A stretch of DNA of 12,258 nucleotides, taken from assembly GCA_003695725.1 (NCBI GenBank), contig RFHX01000037.1, positions 1 through 12,258 of the forward strand, in the 5' to 3' direction. The DNA is from Candidatus Schekmanbacteria bacterium. Its GTDB lineage: Bacteria; Schekmanbacteria; GWA2-38-11; J061. Within the stretch, counting starts at the first letter, position 1, and every line of letters begins with the position of its first letter. Below are positions 8,190-12,258 of this stretch, piece by piece. Made by a program: the position numbers and the translations under genes. The notes below the pieces were generated by a model. The model worked only from the letters and a program-made list of their open reading frames with translations. It searched no databases and was not told the DNA's origin.

Positions 8190-8229
8190 GAGAAAATATT
8201 TTTCAAATCATTGAGAAAGGGAAATTTGT

Positions 8230-9942
8230 TTACTCGATAACTATCTCTTTGAGCTTCAATTGGATATGCTCTTCATTATTCCAGTTATTGATTTGAGGTG
8301 TATAAATTACGGAAAAATATTCATTTTCAGGCAAGATATCCTTTTTTTCAGCCATATTGAAACCTATTGCCTGTAAGGTATATCCATTTTGTGAAAGCAA
8401 TAGTTTTAAATGTTTATCTCCCACTATGCGCGGCTCATATTTTACTGTAACATTTCTGGTAATAAAAACAGGTTGCTGATTCCCATAACCAAAGGGTTCG
8501 AGCATATCAAACTCATTTATAAGTTCCTTATTCATTTCATCGAAATCAATATCCATATCAATTTCTTCTTTTTTACGGAATGGAGAATCCACTTCATAAT
8601 TAGATGCAATCTCACAAAGGGCATTTTTAAGATTGTCTAAATTTCTATAGTCCATTTTGAAACCTGCGGCAAAAGTGTGTCCCCCATATGATTCCAAGTA
8701 TTTGCCGCACCTGTCAATGGAAGAATAAATATCAAAATTGACAGAAGACCTTGCAGACCCCCTACCCCCTTCTCCTATTATGACAACAGGTTTCAAAAAT
8801 TCCTCCGTAAGTTTAGATGCAACAATTCCAATTACTCCCGGATGCCAATTATCATTATGAAGTATTATAATATTATTACCCTTTTCAATTTCCTCTTTCG
8901 CCATCTCCATCGCATCATTCATTATTCTTTTTTCAATATCCTGTCGAATATCGTTGTCTGCACAAATACTTGAAACTTTTGACGGTAAATTTCCATTGCT
9001 GCCTGAGGTAAAAAGTTCTACAACTTGAGAATATCCTAAAGGCACATCATCGCTATACTCATGTACTCGTCCTTCTGCGTTTATTACAGGAGCTATAATG
9101 AACGATATATGCCATGGCATTATCTTTTTGAAATGAAGCTCTTTTCTCTGCAGTAATTCATTTAAACCAGCATTGGAAGTAAGGTTCAGGTTTTTTAATC
9201 CTTTTTTCACAATCAATCTATTTTCGTCAAGAAGAGGAGCTATATCGGCAACTGTCCCCAATGCAGCAAATGCAAGAAGTTCTTCCTTCAGCTCACTATA
9301 AACTTCGCTGCCTAAAAGTTCTGTGCAGAATTTGTAAACAATTCCAGAAGCTGAAAGTTCTGAAAAAGGATATTCACAGTCTTCCTGTTTGGGATTAACA
9401 ATGGCATTGGCATCAGGCAATTCACCTGATGGCAAATGATGGTCAAGAACTATTACAGACATACCAAGCTCTCTTGCAAGAGCTATTTCCTTGCAGTTGC
9501 TTATCCCGCAATCGGCTGTGATTATCATTTTAAAGCCCTTTTGTGCTGCGTATTTGACAGCATTTGTATTCAATCCATAGCCCTCTTTCAACCGTCTTGG
9601 GATATAGTATTCACATTTAGCTCCAATTTCTTTCAATGTTTTTAAAAGCATTACAACAGAACTCGTGCCATCGACATCATAATCTCCAAATAGAAAAATT
9701 TTCTCTTTATTTCTGCAAGCTTCCTTTGTCTTTTCCAAAGCAAGACCCATATCTTTCATTTTGAGAGCAGGATAAAAAAGCTCACTTCCGCCATAGAGAA
9801 ATTTTTCAGCTTTCAGTACTGTATCGCATCCTCGATTAATGAGGATTTGGGCTGTAATTTTCGATATACCAAGACTTTCAGAGAGTTTTTTGGCTAACTG
9901 TGTATTGAGGGGATAAGTAATCCACTTTGTATTATTTTTCAT
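8230..9942 (-). CDS. recJ: Single-stranded-DNA-specific 5'-3' exonuclease RecJ
   Basis: RecJ degrades single-stranded DNA 5' to 3' in recombination, mismatch repair and base excision repair. The 570 residues match the family (about 560-580). Seen: the DHH domain with DYDVDGTSS (87-95), ADCGIS (143-148), the DHH triad (167-169) and ALGTVADIAPL (227-237); NAEGR (288-292); the WHPGVIGIVASKL motif (366-378); GRGSARS (393-399); the DHHA1 signature YGGHTFAAGF (419-428); and a C-terminal OB-fold-like part from about 455. The metal-binding Asp and His residues are present. The ATG at 9942 overlaps the stop of the upstream DUF4416 gene as ATGA, so translational coupling is likely. The upstream sequence AAGACAA is not a good Shine-Dalgarno match. 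The gene is followed by a 130-base gap that holds the rimP leader elements. Confidence 0.97.
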   Translation of the reverse strand: MKNNTKWITYPLNTQLAKKLSESLGISKITAQILINRGCDTVLKAEKFLYGGSELFYPALKMKDMGLALEKTKEACRNKEKIFLFGDYDVDGTSSVVMLLKTLKEIGAKCEYYIPRRLKEGYGLNTNAVKYAAQKGFKMIITADCGISNCKEIALARELGMSVIVLDHHLPSGELPDANAIVNPKQEDCEYPFSELSASGIVYKFCTELLGSEVYSELKEELLAFAALGTVADIAPLLDENRLIVKKGLKNLNLTSNAGLNELLQRKELHFKKIMPWHISFIIAPVINAEGRVHEYSDDVPLGYSQVVELFTSGSNGNLPSKVSSICADNDIRQDIEKRIMNDAMEMAKEEIEKGNNIIILHNDNWHPGVIGIVASKLTEEFLKPVVIIGEGGRGSARSSVNFDIYSSIDRCGKYLESYGGHTFAAGFKMDYRNLDNLKNALCEIASNYEVDSPFRKKEEIDMDIDFDEMNKELINEFDMLEPFGYGNQQPVFITRNVTVKYEPRIVGDKHLKLLLSQNGYTLQAIGFNMAEKKDILPENEYFSVIYTPQINNWNNEEHIQLKLKEIVIE

Positions 9943-10481
9943 TTGTCTTGTTTTTTTAAACTTTTAATATAATTTTGTCTCACTTCAATCAAAAATTCTG
10001 CCAATTCTTCGCTTCTATAATCAGGATAAGTCCATTCCAGATACTTAACACCTTTTTTTGTAAACATCAATGTTACTTCTGCATATATACCTTTGCCAAG
10101 ATAAATCCTATGGCTGTAATTCTTTGTTGAAGCCAAAATTAGTTTGGAAGGCAGAATAAAACCGGGGTCGATATTGACTCTTCTATTGCCTTTGTCTGTT
10201 AAATAAGAATCCTCTATTTCATTTGTCTTGATTTTGATGTCAGGAAGGATTTCCTGCTCCACTGTTTTTTCAAATACTATGAGCTTTTTTTTTAGGTTGC
10301 AACCAAATTCTTCACAATAATAATCAGTGTGGTTGAATTTATAAATATTGCTTGAAAGCTCTATTTTACCAAATTCTTTTGTTAATTCATTCTCAGCATA
10401 CTGTCTATCCTCTTCTCGTTCAAACATAAGCGCGCAAAAGAGTTTTGCTTTTACAACTTTATCTAAATTTATGTCTCCCAT
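9939..10481 (-). CDS. DUF4416 family protein, function unknown
   Basis: I recognise this 180-residue protein as DUF4416, a conserved family without an established biochemical role. It has no signal peptide or membrane segment, so a cytoplasmic location is likely. Family-type features seen: an N-terminal segment KAKLFCALMFEREED (11-25), the FNHTDYYCEEFG motif (49-60) where Tyr-Tyr and acidic residues follow Thr, an RRVNIDPGFILPSKLILAST block (100-119), SHRIYLGKGIYAEVTL (123-138), and WTYPDYRS (150-157). These His, Asp, Arg and Tyr residues look like an enzyme pocket or ligand site, but that is inference. The ATG at 10481 lacks a Shine-Dalgarno sequence. Its stop overlaps the recJ start by 4 bases, and it lies 60 bases after the sulfatase-like gene. 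It probably shares a transcript with recJ. Confidence applies to the family, not to any function. Confidence 0.88.
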   Translation of the reverse strand: MGDINLDKVVKAKLFCALMFEREEDRQYAENELTKEFGKIELSSNIYKFNHTDYYCEEFGCNLKKKLIVFEKTVEQEILPDIKIKTNEIEDSYLTDKGNRRVNIDPGFILPSKLILASTKNYSHRIYLGKGIYAEVTLMFTKKGVKYLEWTYPDYRSEELAEFLIEVRQNYIKSLKKQDK

Positions 10482-10522
10482 CGTATTTTACTTAATTGGT
10501 CTTTTATGTAGCGACCTCAATC

Positions 10523-10528
10523 ATTATA
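10523..10528 (-). promoter_or_regulatory. Isolated consensus -10 hexamer (TATAAT) upstream of the DUF4416-recJ pair
   Basis: The 60-base gap between the sulfatase-like gene and DUF4416 contains a perfect TATAAT on the minus strand, about 42 bases before the DUF4416 ATG. The best -35 candidate at 17-base spacing is TGTAAA, at the end of the sulfatase-like gene, with only 3 of 6 matches. It could give DUF4416-recJ its own promoter, but a lone hexamer in AT-rich DNA is weak evidence. Confidence 0.22.
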
Positions 10529-10541
10529 AGGATTTTATCAT

Positions 10542-12188
10542 TCAGTTTACATAACCTAAAGCTTTAAGACTTTGCAAAGTGTCTGTGTCTATATTAATTT
10601 TCTTTTCAGGTCTTATTTTTAAACAAGAACGAATGGCCTTTGACATTTCAAAATGCGCTTTTAACGCTTTTCGGCTCGTCTCCAGATAATCAGGTGCATT
10701 ATCTACAATGGAATTTGTCTCTCTGGAATCGTCAAGGAGATCGAAAAGCTCCTCCTTCTCGGGTTTATGATACTTGATGTATTTGATATTATTGAATATT
10801 ACCGATTCTTTAAAATTATCAATGCTTATTATAGGTTCCGGTATCAATCCCTCTTCTCCAACCTTCCATAAAGAAGCTAATGATTCTGCCCTTAAACACT
10901 CTTGGTTTATCTTAATTCCGCAAAGATCGAGAATTGTGGGCATAATTCTTTGTGTTGATATGGGTACTGTTATATTTTCTTTGACGGAGGAATTCGGAAG
11001 TTTAATCATTAGAGGAACAAAGAGCAATTCATTGTATAATGTATGCATATGTTCAACACCACCGTGTTCCCAAAATTCTTCTCCATGATCACTTGAAAAG
11101 ATAATCAATGATGAATCATACAAACCACTTCCTTTGAGATATTTGATTAGACGACCAATGTAATCATCAATATAAAGCACCTCACCTTCATAAAGGCGCT
11201 TTATCCATTTTTTCTGAATAGGAGAAGGTATATATTTTTTGTTGCGAATTTTTTCTGCAGTTTCACGGTCATAACTGATCCTGTCTTTTGCATTTGGTTT
11301 TTCTTCGGGTAAATATTTTTCCGGCGGTGTATAGGGAGCGTGAGGGTCAAAATAATGAATCCATAGAAAAAAATTTTTATCCTTATTGGCTTCGATCCAT
11401 TGCTTGGCAAAAAAAGTAGAATAATCCGTTGAAATATCAAAATGCCATTTTAGTAATGGTAGTTTTCTTAATATTCTTGGTCCCACGGAAGAAGGAAATG
11501 GTCTTGGAAAATAGTAATAATCATCAAATCCCTGCAGCAAATTATAAATAGGTTTAAGAAAAGGACTCCTAACAATCGCAGCAGTCTTGTATTTTTCTTC
11601 TTTCAAGTATTCAGCTAAAGTCATAAATTTATCAGAAAGACCTGTGTTCAATTTCAGTGTTTGGTGCACAGTTGGAGAAACGCCGGTTTGGATAGACGTC
11701 AATGAAGGCAGCGTCCAAGATGAAGGTGATATGGCATTTTTGAAAAAGACACTATCTCGCGCCAATTTGTCGAGATTTGGAGTTTGTATTTCTTTATTCC
11801 CGTAACATGAAAGCCCATCGGCGCGCAGAGCATCAGCAGTGATTAAAAAGATGTGTCTAATTTTTTTATTACGGTCGCTATAATATTTGGAATTATCAGA
11901 TACCCTTAGCGCAAAAAAGATGGAAGAAGAAGTCGAAATAATCATCAGCACCGACAATAATGAAACTATAAAAAGGTTATCACCAATTCTTTTCAGATAA
12001 AAGAAAAGATAAGTAACTGTTAGAACAATTATACAAATGACATAAACATAAATGGGTTTAGATAATAATGGAGATACAGATGAATATTTGTTCACCCATA
12101 AAAAAATCATTGTTTCAAAACTGAGTAATGGCAAAGATAGAATCAAAGCCTGAAGAAGGAGTTTTATTTTACTATCTTCCCTCAGCAT
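10542..12188 (-). CDS. Membrane-anchored sulfatase/alkaline-phosphatase superfamily hydrolase
   Basis: This protein has three hydrophobic segments (about 8-32, 45-65 and 72-95) and then a sulfatase-fold domain from about 110, probably on the outer face of the cytoplasmic membrane. Metal-site features seen: ITADALRADGLSCYG (116-130) with Asp119, FDPHAPYTPP (280-289), SSDHGEEF (365-372) with Asp367 and His368, and HTLYNELL (382-389). The C-terminus ends KALGYVN, a tail often seen in this group. The nucleophile region reads SSWTLPS (156-162): Thr159 sits where formylglycine sulfatases have Cys or Ser, and the following Arg is replaced by Leu. A formylglycine sulfatase is therefore unlikely; a phosphatase, phosphotransferase or formylglycine-independent hydrolase acting on envelope material is possible. 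The ATG at 12188 has no Shine-Dalgarno sequence. The frame stays open through 12189-12258 to the window edge, so the start could lie further upstream. Confidence 0.9.
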   Translation of the reverse strand: MLREDSKIKLLLQALILSLPLLSFETMIFLWVNKYSSVSPLLSKPIYVYVICIIVLTVTYLFFYLKRIGDNLFIVSLLSVLMIISTSSSIFFALRVSDNSKYYSDRNKKIRHIFLITADALRADGLSCYGNKEIQTPNLDKLARDSVFFKNAISPSSWTLPSLTSIQTGVSPTVHQTLKLNTGLSDKFMTLAEYLKEEKYKTAAIVRSPFLKPIYNLLQGFDDYYYFPRPFPSSVGPRILRKLPLLKWHFDISTDYSTFFAKQWIEANKDKNFFLWIHYFDPHAPYTPPEKYLPEEKPNAKDRISYDRETAEKIRNKKYIPSPIQKKWIKRLYEGEVLYIDDYIGRLIKYLKGSGLYDSSLIIFSSDHGEEFWEHGGVEHMHTLYNELLFVPLMIKLPNSSVKENITVPISTQRIMPTILDLCGIKINQECLRAESLASLWKVGEEGLIPEPIISIDNFKESVIFNNIKYIKYHKPEKEELFDLLDDSRETNSIVDNAPDYLETSRKALKAHFEMSKAIRSCLKIRPEKKINIDTDTLQSLKALGYVN

Positions 12189-12258
12189 GCTTACGGCAAA
12201 ATAAGAAAAATGCAGTTGGATTCTTAGATAATGCGTGAAAAGTAGTAATTCTAAAGCA

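Noticed and set aside
8100-8229. Possible tRNA (a metY-like gene upstream of rimP, as in E. coli) or other structured RNA in the gap.
   Set aside because: No cloverleaf, GTTC-type T-arm or CCA end can be built on either strand. Only the terminator-like hairpin is present.
11201-11440. 79-codon minus-strand open frame inside the sulfatase-like gene.
   Set aside because: It is out of frame with a well-supported gene that has conserved motifs on both sides (FDPHAPY and SSDHGEEF), so it is an alternative-frame shadow rather than a gene or frameshift.

Overview
The window is a compact, AT-rich stretch of bacterial chromosome. Nearly all of it is coding, and all but one gene lie on the minus strand. 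The content is mostly conserved housekeeping: translation initiation and 30S maturation factors, transcription elongation, DNA repair and nucleic-acid turnover. I see no insertion sequence, phage gene, CRISPR array, tRNA or rRNA. The order rimP-nusA-infB-DUF503-rbfA-nrnA is a widespread bacterial arrangement. DUF4416 beside recJ and a membrane sulfatase-like gene suggest a diderm-type or uncultured-phylum lineage, but the phylum cannot be fixed from this sequence. Most start codons lack a good Shine-Dalgarno sequence.

Layout, left to right: (1) 1-468 (+), the 3' part of a YfcE/MJ0936-type metallophosphoesterase whose start lies off the window. (2) 472-2460 (-), uvrB, converging on it with only 3 bases between the stops. 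(3) 2438-4052 (-), an nrnA-like DHH phosphoesterase, rbfA and a DUF503 gene, tightly packed or overlapping. (4) 4071-8099 (-), infB, nusA and rimP. (5) 8100-8229, the only sizeable intergenic gap, holding a strong hairpin plus U-tract that ends at the base before the first possible rimP ATG. (6) 8230-10481 (-), recJ and a DUF4416 gene joined by a 4-base ATGA overlap. (7) 10542-12188 (-), a membrane-anchored sulfatase/alkaline-phosphatase superfamily protein whose reading frame stays open to the right edge.

Transcription of the minus-strand block runs from right to left. rimP, nusA, infB, DUF503, rbfA, nrnA and uvrB look like one operon: gaps are 30 bases or less and the last three genes overlap. 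RimP and RbfA mature the 30S subunit, IF2 joins the subunits, NusA controls pausing, termination and antitermination, NrnA recycles short oligonucleotides, and UvrB acts in nucleotide excision repair. The sulfatase-DUF4416-recJ cluster lies upstream and may be a separate unit or a read-through source.

No obviously novel multi-gene system is visible. The most interesting signal is the putative attenuator in the rimP-nusA leader, with a possible competing antiterminator arm. It fits a NusA-feedback model. Secondary points are the threonine at the nucleophile position of the sulfatase-like protein, the conserved but uncharacterised DUF4416 coupled to recJ, and uvrB sitting where truB is often found.
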